Below are positions 26,363-35,499 of a stretch of DNA of 64,000 nt, one piece after another. Numbering within the stretch: the stretch's first letter is position 1; the number at the start of each line of letters is the position of its first letter. Origin of the DNA: Prevotellaceae bacterium UBA4301 (lineage in GTDB: Bacteria; Bacteroidota; Bacteroidia; Bacteroidales; Bacteroidaceae); assembly GCA_002395775.1 (NCBI GenBank), contig DGUV01000054.1:1-64000 (forward strand). The letters run 5' to 3'. A program made the translations under genes and the position numbers. The notes under the pieces were generated by a model that made no database searches, had not been told where the DNA came from, and saw only the letters and a program-made list of their open reading frames with translations.

Positions 26363-27163
26363 ATGAAAGTTGTATTACTTGCCGGAGGCTTTGGGACACG
26401 TATTTCAGAAGAGTCCCAATATAAGCCAAAGCCAATGATTGAGATTGGCGGGATGCCCATTCTTTGGCATATAATGAAAGAGTATGCCTATTACGGACAT
26501 ACCGAGTTCATTATTTGTGGCGGTTATCGCCAAGAGTACATCAAAGAGTGGTTTGCAAACTATTTTCTTCACAACAGCGATGTGACTTTTGACTATCGTG
26601 ATGGAAAGAATGAGATGACCGTACACACCAGCAACTGCGAACCTTGGAGGGTGACAGTTGTCGATACGGGATATAATACCATGACGGGAGGTCGCATTAA
26701 ACGCATCCAACGTTATGTTGATGGTGAAACTTTCTTCATGACCTATGGTGATGGGGTTTGTGATGTAGACATTAATAAACTGTTAGCATTCCATCAGCAA
26801 CATGGGAAAATAGCGACATTGACAGCTGTAAAGATAGCCCAAGACAAAGGGGTCTTGAACATAGGTGGTGACAATGCCGTAAAGTCCTTCCGTGAGAAGC
26901 ATCTATCGGATGGGGCACCTATCAATGCCGGTTACATGGTGTTGAATCCTGAGATCTTCAACTATCTGGAGGGCGACAATACAGTTTTTGAGAAGGAACC
27001 GTTGATGCGCCTGGTGGAAGAGGGTCAACTCATGTCATACGTCCATGAAGGATTCTGGCAATGTATGGACAATGTGCGCGAGAAGGACATGTTAGAGAAA
27101 CTACTGGCGACAGGGAATGCCCCATGGAAAACTTGGGATAGGCCTGTGCCAAAAGGATTTTAA
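26363..27163 (+). CDS. rfbF: Glucose-1-phosphate cytidylyltransferase
   Basis: The enzyme makes CDP-glucose from glucose-1-phosphate and CTP, the entry step to CDP-linked 3,6-dideoxyhexoses. The nucleotidyltransferase loop LAGGFGTRISEESQYKPKPM is at the N-terminus and the metal-binding YGDGVCDVDI near residue 130. The 266-residue length is normal. It opens the cluster; rfbH follows after 16 bases. Its base composition is less AT-rich than that of the genes that follow. Confidence 0.93.
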   Translation: MKVVLLAGGFGTRISEESQYKPKPMIEIGGMPILWHIMKEYAYYGHTEFIICGGYRQEYIKEWFANYFLHNSDVTFDYRDGKNEMTVHTSNCEPWRVTVVDTGYNTMTGGRIKRIQRYVDGETFFMTYGDGVCDVDINKLLAFHQQHGKIATLTAVKIAQDKGVLNIGGDNAVKSFREKHLSDGAPINAGYMVLNPEIFNYLEGDNTVFEKEPLMRLVEEGQLMSYVHEGFWQCMDNVREKDMLEKLLATGNAPWKTWDRPVPKGF

Positions 27164-27179
27164 TTAAAGAGTTTTTTCT

Positions 27180-28532
27180 ATGGAAAAAAGAGAAGAATTA
27201 AAAGCACAAATTCTTGAATTAACTCGTCAATATTACCATGAGTTTCATGCTCCAAAGAAAAAGTTTATTCCAGGAGAGTCTTATGTTAATTATGGCGGTC
27301 GTTATTACAATGAAGATGAAATGGTGAATCTTGTTGATTCATCACTTGACTTCTGGCTTACGGCTGGTCCGTGGGCTCATAAGTTTGAGAAAAGGCTTGC
27401 TCAATGGTTAGATGTAAAGTATTGTGCAGTTACAAATTCAGGATCTTCAGCCAATCTGTTAGCATTTTATACATTGACATCTCCCAAACTAGGAAGAAGA
27501 GCTATCCGAAAAGGCGATGAGGTGATTACAGTTGCTGCAGGTTTTCCAACGACTATAAATCCTATTATTCAGTTCGGCGCAGTTCCTGTTTTTGTAGATG
27601 TTGCACTGCCAGGATTCGATATTGACGTTACTCAACTGGAAAAGGCATATAGTCCTAAAGTCAAAGCCGTAATGTTAGCCCATTCATTAGGAAATCCATT
27701 TAACATAAAAGAGGTGTTGTCTTTTTGTAGGAAGCATGATTTGTGGCTTATTGAGGATAACTGTGATGCTTTAGGTTCAGAGTATACATTAGATGGAGTG
27801 ACAAAGAGGACAGGGACATGGGGAGATATCGGTACTTCTTCTTTTTATCCGCCGCATCATATAACGATGGGAGAAGGTGGTGCTGTTTATACGAATGACC
27901 CTTTGTTGGATAAAATAACTAGAAGTTTTCGTGACTGGGGACGAGATTGCTGGTGTGTTGGCGGAGTTGATAATACATGTAAGTTACGTTTCACAGGGCA
28001 ATTTGGTGAACTACCTCAAGGCTATGACCATAAATATGTTTATAGTCATTTTGGATTCAATCTAAAAATAACAGATATGCAAGCTGCAATAGGATGTGCA
28101 CAATTGGAAAAACTCGATGGAATTGTTGCAGCAAGAAGGAAAAATCACCAAATTTTGTATAATGGATTACAAGATGTTCCAGGTTTAATACTTCCTATTG
28201 CAGAGGATGGCTCCAACCCGTCCTGGTTTGGTTTCCTTATAGCGGTGAAAGAGGATTCTGCATTTACTCGCAATGAATTAACAGAGTTCTTGGAAAAAAA
28301 TAGAATTCAAACTAGAAATCTATTCGCAGGCAATATTATCAAACACCCAGCCTTTGATGAAATGAGAAAAAGCGGGATAGGATATAGAGTTGTTGGGGAA
28401 CTTAAGAACACTGATTTTATCATGAATAATGGCTTCTGGATAGGTGTATATCCAGGTATGTCAGATGAGATGCTTCAGTGGATGATTTCTTGCATAAAGG
28501 ATTTTTGCCTAAACCATACGAAAGTAAAATGA
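27180..28532 (+). CDS. rfbH: CDP-6-deoxy-4-keto-glucose 3-dehydrase (E1)
   Basis: An enzyme of the aminotransferase fold that uses PMP and a [2Fe-2S] cluster to remove the C3 hydroxyl of CDP-4-keto-6-deoxyglucose. The diagnostic replacement of the usual PLP lysine by histidine is visible in PPHHITMGEGG. The cluster cysteines are also present (EDNCDALG, then DCWC...NTCKLRF). At 450 residues it is full length. The reaction needs an electron-transfer reductase partner (RfbI/DdhD, E3), and no such gene is found in the window. The stop overlaps the start of rfbG (ATGA). Confidence 0.93.
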   Translation: MEKREELKAQILELTRQYYHEFHAPKKKFIPGESYVNYGGRYYNEDEMVNLVDSSLDFWLTAGPWAHKFEKRLAQWLDVKYCAVTNSGSSANLLAFYTLTSPKLGRRAIRKGDEVITVAAGFPTTINPIIQFGAVPVFVDVALPGFDIDVTQLEKAYSPKVKAVMLAHSLGNPFNIKEVLSFCRKHDLWLIEDNCDALGSEYTLDGVTKRTGTWGDIGTSSFYPPHHITMGEGGAVYTNDPLLDKITRSFRDWGRDCWCVGGVDNTCKLRFTGQFGELPQGYDHKYVYSHFGFNLKITDMQAAIGCAQLEKLDGIVAARRKNHQILYNGLQDVPGLILPIAEDGSNPSWFGFLIAVKEDSAFTRNELTEFLEKNRIQTRNLFAGNIIKHPAFDEMRKSGIGYRVVGELKNTDFIMNNGFWIGVYPGMSDEMLQWMISCIKDFCLNHTKVK

Positions 28533-29605
28533 TAGAAACGTTGTCAAATTTCTTTCTTGGCAAGCGTGTCCTTGTAACTGGACATACTGGGTTCAAGGGT
28601 TCATGGCTCAGCATCTGGCTTCATGAGATGGGGGCAAAGGTGGTTGGGGTGTCGCTTGAGCCCTATTCAGAACGTGACAACTATGTATTGTCAGGCATCG
28701 GACAGAGGATAGAAGCCGACTTGCGTGCTGACATTCGTGATAGGGAAGGGTTGAAAAACATCTTTGACAAATATCAGCCAGAAATTGTCTTTCACTTGGC
28801 TGCTCAGCCCCTGGTGCGATTAAGTTATGAAATTCCTGCTGAGACCTATGAAGTGAATGTCATGGGCACAGTGAATGTCATGGAGGCCATTCGAATGACA
28901 GACAGTGTCAGGGTGGGTGTTATGATTACAACTGACAAGTGCTATGAGAACCATGAGCAGGAAGGTGGCTACGTCGAGACTGATCCGTTTGGAGGCTATG
29001 ATCCCTATTCCTCATCAAAAGGGGCTTGTGAAATAGCCATAGCTTCATGGCGAAGGTCATTCTTCAATCCCGAAGACTTTGGGAAGAAGCATCATGTCAG
29101 TCTGGCGTCTGTCCGTGCAGGGAATGTTATTGGTGGCGGCGACTGGGCGCTTGACCGTATTATCCCTGACTGCATACGCTCCATCGAAACTCATAAGCCC
29201 ATTGCCATCCGCTCGCCCCATTCCGTGCGCCCTTGGGAACATGTTCTTGAACCCTTATCGGGTTACCTCCTGCTGGCACAAAAGATGTGGGAGTCTCCTA
29301 CGGCATTTTGCGAGGGTTGGAACTTTGGCCCGGAAGAGGATGCTGTCAGCACCGTATGGGACATTGCAACCTTGTTAACCCAGAAGTATGGGGCTGGTGA
29401 GCTGCAGGACTGCTCCGATGCTTCGGCCCCACACGAGGCTAAATTGTTGATGTTGAATATAAACAAGGCCAAGGCCCGGCTTGGATGGAAACCTCGGCTG
29501 GATATCAATCGTTGTATGGCTCTGGTTGCCGACTGGTACAAACGATATCGGACGGAAGATGTCTATAACCTATGTGTTGAACAAATCAAGGACTTTTTAG
29601 CATGA
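28529..29605 (+). CDS. rfbG: CDP-glucose 4,6-dehydratase
   Basis: An extended short-chain dehydrogenase that turns CDP-glucose into CDP-4-keto-6-deoxyglucose, the substrate of rfbH. The NAD loop GHTGFKGSW is at the N-terminus and the catalytic YSSSK (DPYSSSKGACE) near residue 155. I chose MIETLSNFFLGKRVLVTG at 28529, which gives the usual N-terminus and a 4-base overlap with rfbH; the longer frame from 28478 lies inside rfbH. It overlaps the next gene by 4 bases. Confidence 0.94.
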   Translation: MIETLSNFFLGKRVLVTGHTGFKGSWLSIWLHEMGAKVVGVSLEPYSERDNYVLSGIGQRIEADLRADIRDREGLKNIFDKYQPEIVFHLAAQPLVRLSYEIPAETYEVNVMGTVNVMEAIRMTDSVRVGVMITTDKCYENHEQEGGYVETDPFGGYDPYSSSKGACEIAIASWRRSFFNPEDFGKKHHVSLASVRAGNVIGGGDWALDRIIPDCIRSIETHKPIAIRSPHSVRPWEHVLEPLSGYLLLAQKMWESPTAFCEGWNFGPEEDAVSTVWDIATLLTQKYGAGELQDCSDASAPHEAKLLMLNINKAKARLGWKPRLDINRCMALVADWYKRYRTEDVYNLCVEQIKDFLA

Positions 29606-30492
29606 AAATAGCCATACTGGGAACCAACGGATTCCTCTCGACAGCCATTGGCAGATATTACCAAGACAAGGACTGCACATTGGACATGTATGGATTGGAT
29701 GCACCTGAGCATCATCGTTACACTCATTTCTGCAAGATTGATTTGCTGGCAGATGATTTGGATTTGACTGCTATCATGGGTGCCGACATCATAGTCTATG
29801 CCATTGGTGCGGGCATACAGTCCAACTTGAAGGAGGGTGCTGACCTTATATACCGGCTGAACGTCACTTGTCCTGTCAATATATGCAACAAACTCAAAGC
29901 TTTGAATTATCAAGGAGTATTTGTGACTTTCGGTTCCGTCTTTGAGATGGGCGAGGTGAGGGAGGAGCGTAAGTTCACGGAGGAGGACATCCTGACATCG
30001 ACCGCCCCTGCCCCGACAGACTATGTCGTTTCAAAGCGAATGTTGAGTCGTTTTGTGTCTTCGTATAAGCATGATTTCACTCATTGGCATTTCATCATAC
30101 CTACGATTTATGGTGCAGGAGAGAATCCCAAACGCCTCATTCCCTATACCATCAATGCCATTCAAAATAATGAGGAACTCCATTTCACGGCAGGAGACCA
30201 GACACGCCAATACGTTCATGTCAGTGAGGTTCCGCGCTTGTTGGAATTAGCATACCAGAAAGGCTTACGTTCAGGGGTGTATAATATCGAGGGGAAAGAC
30301 ATCTTAACCGTTCGTGAAATAGTAACGCTCATCCACGCTCATTTTGATAAGTCTGTTCCTGCTGATTGTTTTGGCACAGCTTCGCGTACGGACGTAGGAA
30401 TGAAGTATCTGGCATTGGATGGAAACCGTTTGCTTCAAGATATAGGGTTTGAGGCTCAGATAAGGATTGGTGAGGTTATTGAAATGTATTAA
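29602..30492 (+). CDS. SDR-family sugar-nucleotide reductase (RfbJ/abequose-synthase-like)
   Basis: A 296-residue NAD(P)-dependent epimerase/dehydratase. The cofactor loop is GTNGFLSTAIG, where the third glycine of GxxGxxG is replaced, and the catalytic pair is Y-x3-K in DYVVSKRML. Position directly after rfbFHG suggests that it reduces C4 of CDP-4-keto-3,6-dideoxyglucose. The product would be CDP-abequose or CDP-paratose; which one cannot be told. Another epimerase role is possible. It overlaps rfbG by 4 bases. Confidence 0.78.
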   Translation: MKIAILGTNGFLSTAIGRYYQDKDCTLDMYGLDAPEHHRYTHFCKIDLLADDLDLTAIMGADIIVYAIGAGIQSNLKEGADLIYRLNVTCPVNICNKLKALNYQGVFVTFGSVFEMGEVREERKFTEEDILTSTAPAPTDYVVSKRMLSRFVSSYKHDFTHWHFIIPTIYGAGENPKRLIPYTINAIQNNEELHFTAGDQTRQYVHVSEVPRLLELAYQKGLRSGVYNIEGKDILTVREIVTLIHAHFDKSVPADCFGTASRTDVGMKYLALDGNRLLQDIGFEAQIRIGEVIEMY

Positions 30493-30496
30493 GAAG

Positions 30497-31633
30497 ATGG
30501 ATGATAGATATACGCTACAAGAACAATCAAGAGCTATTGACGCATTGCGTTTTCCCATGACAATACTTGTTGTGTGCATCCATTTTAACATTTTGCTATA
30601 TCCACTTGTAAGTCATGGTGAAATCATTCAATATAATTTAACGTGGGTTCAGTATCCAATTACTTTGTTCAGTGAAGTCCTAGGTCGTATAGCTGTACCC
30701 TTTTTCTTTCTTATATCAGGATATTTCTTTTTCTTCAAAGAGAAAAGGTTTACCACAGAGGTATATGTTAGAAAAGTTAAGAGACGTTTCTTTACGTTGT
30801 TAATTCCCTATATTGCATGGTGGTTTTTGGCAGGAGTTTTTAATATAATACTTTCTAAATATAAACTTGCATATCCAGTTTCCCTCAATGATTTTTTGAT
30901 AGGTGTGTGGTATACAAAAGGAGCCGATTCCATTTTGACGACATCAATTAACACTCCCTTAAATGGGCCTTTATGGTTCGTTCGTGACTTGATGGTAATG
31001 GTATTGATGTCTCCAATAGTTTTCTTTACTATAAGAAACAGGAACAAATCAGCAATCTTTATATTATTCTTTGCGTTATTATATGTTTTCGTTGGAGGGA
31101 ATGACTTGCCGCAGTATATTGTGCCTGGTTTGAGCATCCCATGCATCTTGTTTTTTAGTATAGGTGCATATTTCGGTTGGCACAAATTAAACTTTCTTAA
31201 TCTCGTATATCGTTGGCGTTGGGGTTTAATACCCTTGACAACCATTCTTCTTGTTCTCGACACTTGCATTACAGGATATGAAAATCCTGTTAGTTGGTAT
31301 TCCCATCTTGTTCAAAATGGATACCTTCATCACACCCTAATTTTATTTGGAGTTATTTCTTCTGTATATATGGGTACATATATTTCTAAATCAAAACTTT
31401 TCCCAAGGTTATCTTCTTCCTCTTTTGTCTTATTTGCTCTACATAAGCCCATAATACTTCCTGTTGGCTATATAGTTGTTCGTTTTTTAAATATAGAATC
31501 CTTTATAAGTCCTATCATGGCATTTGCTCTTTATACCGGAGTTATATTATTTATGTCATTTGTTGGCGTTACTGTTTACAAAATCATTGCCTTGGATAAG
31601 ACTCTCTTGAACGTCCTTTCTGGCGGGCGATAA
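30497..31633 (+). CDS. Membrane acyltransferase (acyltransferase-3 family)
   Basis: A polytopic protein of 378 residues from the ATG at 30497 (MDDRYTLQEQSRAIDALRFPM). The N-terminal R-x10-H layout (RAIDALRF...VVCIHFN) and the many hydrophobic helices match the family that O-acylates sugars of surface polysaccharides across the membrane. An upstream start at 30467 would lie inside the preceding gene. From here to about 43600 the DNA is markedly AT-rich. Confidence 0.82.
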   Translation: MDDRYTLQEQSRAIDALRFPMTILVVCIHFNILLYPLVSHGEIIQYNLTWVQYPITLFSEVLGRIAVPFFFLISGYFFFFKEKRFTTEVYVRKVKRRFFTLLIPYIAWWFLAGVFNIILSKYKLAYPVSLNDFLIGVWYTKGADSILTTSINTPLNGPLWFVRDLMVMVLMSPIVFFTIRNRNKSAIFILFFALLYVFVGGNDLPQYIVPGLSIPCILFFSIGAYFGWHKLNFLNLVYRWRWGLIPLTTILLVLDTCITGYENPVSWYSHLVQNGYLHHTLILFGVISSVYMGTYISKSKLFPRLSSSSFVLFALHKPIILPVGYIVVRFLNIESFISPIMAFALYTGVILFMSFVGVTVYKIIALDKTLLNVLSGGR

Positions 31634-31646
31634 GAAATGTTGTTTT

Positions 31647-32618
31647 ATGGATAAAAAAGTAATAACAATAGTCATACCTACATATAACAGGAGAGAGCGG
31701 TTGCTTCGACAATTAGAGTCTCTACAGATACAGGGACAAGTGAATTCTTATTATTTGGTAGTCCTTGATAATTGTTCTGATTACGATGTTAACAAGGCGA
31801 TATGTGAGCATGGGTTTAAAGATGAGTTTTATTCAAATATTGAAATTGTTTCTCGTCCATTGAATACTCGGATGGGATATAATTTAGCGGGGACCCTTCT
31901 ATATGCTAAAACGAAATGGCTGTGGTTAGTTAGTGACGATGACATTTCTGTTAATGATTCTATTACCAACGTCGTTTCTTATGCATTGAATTACCCAGAT
32001 GCTTCTTTAATAAAGTTTCAATTCACTTATAGAAACACTTTTAGTGACATACACATTCATTCTATAAAAGATTTAGAAGCAATATACCATAAACATTATT
32101 TTACCCCTGGAGATCTGTTTTATTTAGGAAACAATCTTATTAATACTGCTAAATTACAAGATTATTTGGGTGATGCATTCGAACATTCGTCACATCTTAT
32201 ACCATTTGTCATGCCTGCTCTTCATCAGTTGGTAGATGGCAACGCAGAAATTATCTTCTCTGATAAACATGTGCAAATCTATGTTCCAAATAAGTCTGGA
32301 GATACATGGATGGCAATTCCGACCATCTTAAAATTTGCAGAACTATTTGATATCCGTTGGGGAAATCCAGAATACACACAACGGCTTTTTAGAATTGTAT
32401 GCAATCATTTTATGGTGACAGAGGTGGTGCGAATGCTATTATCCGAAAAAAACGAATCATATAGGAGGTATGCATATCATCGGTTAAAAGAGACCATTTT
32501 CAATCGTCCACAGAGTTTTAAAGAACGTATGTTTTGGACTTCATATTTTTTTGAGGATAGGTTACACATACCCATTTTTTCGAGAATTCATCCTTGGCTG
32601 AAGAATAAGATAAGATAA
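31647..32618 (+). CDS. Family 2 glycosyltransferase
   Basis: The GT-A fold begins with ITIVIPTYNRRERLLRQLES, and the metal-binding region is VSDDDISVND near residue 95. The C-terminal half is longer than the minimal domain and carries acceptor-specific sequence. It transfers one sugar during repeat-unit assembly on the cytoplasmic face; donor and linkage are unknown. Confidence 0.85.
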   Translation: MDKKVITIVIPTYNRRERLLRQLESLQIQGQVNSYYLVVLDNCSDYDVNKAICEHGFKDEFYSNIEIVSRPLNTRMGYNLAGTLLYAKTKWLWLVSDDDISVNDSITNVVSYALNYPDASLIKFQFTYRNTFSDIHIHSIKDLEAIYHKHYFTPGDLFYLGNNLINTAKLQDYLGDAFEHSSHLIPFVMPALHQLVDGNAEIIFSDKHVQIYVPNKSGDTWMAIPTILKFAELFDIRWGNPEYTQRLFRIVCNHFMVTEVVRMLLSEKNESYRRYAYHRLKETIFNRPQSFKERMFWTSYFFEDRLHIPIFSRIHPWLKNKIR

Positions 32619-32620
32619 GA

Positions 32621-34159
32621 ATGGCTTCCGAAAGAACTAACCGAGTTGCGAAGAATACCTTGATGCTATACTTACGTATGGGCTTCACGATGTTGGTGTC
32701 TTTATACACAAGTCGTGTTGTCATCAATACATTGGGAGTGGTTGACTATGGGATTTATGGAGTAGTGGCAGGGACTGTTGGCTTCTTAAGTTTTCTTATT
32801 TATTCTATGAATACTGCTACCCAACGTTTTTTAAATGTAGCAATGGGAAAGGGGAACATCAATGAGTGCAGACAAATTTTCAGTATTAGTGTTACAATTC
32901 ATTTCCTCATAATGATGGTAGTAGTCATTGTGGGGGAAATAGTAGGATTATGGTTATTATTTAACAAATTGATTATTCCGGCTGAACGCATGCATGCTGC
33001 TTTTTGGGTCTTTCAATTTACTATATTAACAACTGCAACAAGTGTGATGACAATTCCATATGATGCGATGGTAGTTGCCCATGAGCGAATGCAGATATAT
33101 GCATATTTGTCAATACTAACGACATCCCTTAAATTAGTGATTTTATACTTATTAATATATTCACCCTATGACAAGCTAATTACATATGGTTTCCTATATT
33201 TGTGTGTTGCGTTATTAAATAGATTACTATACACGTTATATTGTAAGTATAATTTTTCTGAGTGTAAGTATAGCATTCATTTTCCACGAAAGCTATTCAA
33301 GGAAATGACATCTTTTGCAGGATGGGATATTTTAGGTGTTTTGGCGTGGACATGTTCAAAACAAGGAACAACAATTCTATTAAATTTATTTTTTGGCCCA
33401 GTGGTTAATGCAGCAAAAACAATAGCTGAGCAGGTTCGTGGTGCAATTAATGGCTTTTCATCAAATTTTCTCATGGCACTCCGACCACAAATCACAAAGT
33501 CTTATGCTGCGGGGGATACTACTTACTTACATACTTTAATGTTTTCTGGTGCAAAACTTTCTTTTGTTCTCCTATATACTATTATTTTACCATTAATTAT
33601 TAAGGCCCCATTAATTTTAGAGATATGGTTAAAAACAGTACCTGATTATACTGTCATATTCCTTCAGATTGTTTTGGTAGAAATGATTCTGGATGCTATG
33701 ATGAATCCACTTAATACTGCAGCATTAGCCACAGGCCGCATACGCTATTATGGTCTTGCAACAAGTATAATGACTATAATGGAACTTCCCTTATGTTATA
33801 TGATACTCAAAATGGGTGGGCCTCCTGTTTCTGTCTTCGTAACTGCTTTCGTAGTTTTGCTCTTGCGAGAAGCAGTCCAGTTTTATAAATTAAGACATCT
33901 TGTTGATTTTTCATATTTGCAGTACTTAAAAGAGGTACAAATTAAGTGTTTAATCGTTGTTATATTATCATTGTCAGTTACATTATTAATTTCACATCAT
34001 ATTCCGGACTCACTTTTTGGTTTATTATTATTTAGTATATTATGTATTTCTATTTCTTTGGTATTATGTATATTCTTAGTTTTTAATAAGAAGGAGCGTA
34101 GTTTTCTAAAGAAAAAAATCTTGTATTTTTTTGAATGGCCAAAGAATAGGCAAAGTTGA
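32621..34159 (+). CDS. wzx: Polysaccharide repeat-unit flippase (Wzx-like)
   Basis: A 512-residue polytopic protein with about twelve to fourteen hydrophobic helices and the MATE/PST layout. The N-terminus NTLMLYLRMGFTMLVSLYTS with conserved G-V-V-D-Y-G-I-Y nearby is characteristic of O-unit exporters. It would flip the lipid-linked repeat unit to the periplasmic face for the polymerase encoded at 42424. The stop overlaps a possible TTG start of the next gene. Confidence 0.88.
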   Translation: MASERTNRVAKNTLMLYLRMGFTMLVSLYTSRVVINTLGVVDYGIYGVVAGTVGFLSFLIYSMNTATQRFLNVAMGKGNINECRQIFSISVTIHFLIMMVVVIVGEIVGLWLLFNKLIIPAERMHAAFWVFQFTILTTATSVMTIPYDAMVVAHERMQIYAYLSILTTSLKLVILYLLIYSPYDKLITYGFLYLCVALLNRLLYTLYCKYNFSECKYSIHFPRKLFKEMTSFAGWDILGVLAWTCSKQGTTILLNLFFGPVVNAAKTIAEQVRGAINGFSSNFLMALRPQITKSYAAGDTTYLHTLMFSGAKLSFVLLYTIILPLIIKAPLILEIWLKTVPDYTVIFLQIVLVEMILDAMMNPLNTAALATGRIRYYGLATSIMTIMELPLCYMILKMGGPPVSVFVTAFVVLLLREAVQFYKLRHLVDFSYLQYLKEVQIKCLIVVILSLSVTLLISHHIPDSLFGLLLFSILCISISLVLCIFLVFNKKERSFLKKKILYFFEWPKNRQS

Positions 34160-34182
34160 TTATAAAAACATTTTTAAAAAAA

Positions 34183-35499
34183 ATGAGAAAAGCAATTATC
34201 CAGTATGCTAGAAATAGTTTTATTTTAATGAAACTATATTTTATAGCGTTGTATTATATTGTAAAGAAAGAAAAATGGATTCTTATCCAACGGGAGCAGT
34301 TGTGCAAGATTCTAATGTATGCATATAACCACTCACGTTATTATCACGATCTTATTAAGCCAGATTTCTCTTCTGAATATGATGTTATATCGTATTTAAA
34401 ATTGCTACCTTTGCTTTCAAAAGATATAATTAGAAGAGAACAGAACAATATTTATAGCGATGAAATAGATACGGGCAAATCTAAATGGAGAAATACAGGA
34501 GGCTCTACAGGTGAACCTTTACGTTTTCCTATCCTAGAGTCTACCAATTATTGGGAAGGTATCTGTCAAATGATTTTATACATTCAGATGGGATATAAAC
34601 CAGGGGACTTAATAGTCTCTTTAGATGGTGCAAGAATTAGTGAGGAGAAACAGAATAAAGATATCTTTTGGGAAGAAAGAGTTAGTAATTTCCCATATGG
34701 GAAGCTTCGTTATTCAACATTGTTCTTAAATGAAAGGACAGTTCCATATTATATTGAGTCTCTAAATAGGGTGAAACCAAACTTTATGCGTGGATACCCA
34801 TCTGGTTTTATGGAATTATGTAAATTAATGGAGAAGATGCAACTTTGTATAAAGTTCAAATTGAAAGCAGTATATCTTACCAGCGAAAACTTTTCTGCTG
34901 AAGAAAAAGCATATATATCATCTCTCTTGAAATGTCCTGTATATGGGCAATACGGGCATACCGAGTGCTCTGTTTTTGCGACACAGGGATCATCTGATAT
35001 GCAGTATTTAGCATCTCCATTATATGGCTATACGGAAGTCGTTGATGAAGAAGGGGTGCATGTTGAAATCGGAGAACGAGGAGAAATCGTCGTTACAGGT
35101 TTTTCGCAGTTAGGTCTTCCATTCATCCGTTATAAGACAGGGGATTTGGCAATCTATGGTGGAAGGAATAAATATGGTGAAACTATTTTATCTACGTTAT
35201 TAGGGCGGACCATTGATTATATATATAATAATAAAGGTGAGAAGGTTTATACTGTTGGGTTTATTTTTGGCGGGCATTTAAAGGCATTTAATTCAATTCG
35301 AAATTGGCAGATTGAACAAAATGAGAAGGGGCGGTTACTTATAAGAATTGTAAAGGGAGAGGATTTTAATAAGGAGAAAGAGCATGACCTGCATAACTTT
35401 TTTACCAGAAATGATTTTGACATAGAGATAAATTATGTTGAGGAAATCCCTAGAACTCAACGTGGTAAGCAACTTTTTTTGATACAGAATTGTAAATGA
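34183..35499 (+). CDS. Adenylate-forming enzyme of the CapK/PaaK type
   Basis: A 438-residue protein from the ATG at 34183 (a TTG at 34156 is in frame). It has the AMP-binding loop RNTGGSTGEPLRFP, the YGQYGHTECSVFA motif and the RYKTGDLAIYGG motif of phenylacetate-CoA-ligase-like enzymes. Relatives called CapK occur in many capsule and O-antigen loci, where their substrate is unknown; they may activate an acid that decorates the sugar. The next gene overlaps by 4 bases. Confidence 0.82.
   Translation: MRKAIIQYARNSFILMKLYFIALYYIVKKEKWILIQREQLCKILMYAYNHSRYYHDLIKPDFSSEYDVISYLKLLPLLSKDIIRREQNNIYSDEIDTGKSKWRNTGGSTGEPLRFPILESTNYWEGICQMILYIQMGYKPGDLIVSLDGARISEEKQNKDIFWEERVSNFPYGKLRYSTLFLNERTVPYYIESLNRVKPNFMRGYPSGFMELCKLMEKMQLCIKFKLKAVYLTSENFSAEEKAYISSLLKCPVYGQYGHTECSVFATQGSSDMQYLASPLYGYTEVVDEEGVHVEIGERGEIVVTGFSQLGLPFIRYKTGDLAIYGGRNKYGETILSTLLGRTIDYIYNNKGEKVYTVGFIFGGHLKAFNSIRNWQIEQNEKGRLLIRIVKGEDFNKEKEHDLHNFFTRNDFDIEINYVEEIPRTQRGKQLFLIQNCK

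Noticed and set aside
28478..28528. Longer N-terminus for rfbG
   Set aside because: It lies within rfbH, and the NAD-binding strand starts directly after the ATG at 28529, which forms the usual 4-base overlap.
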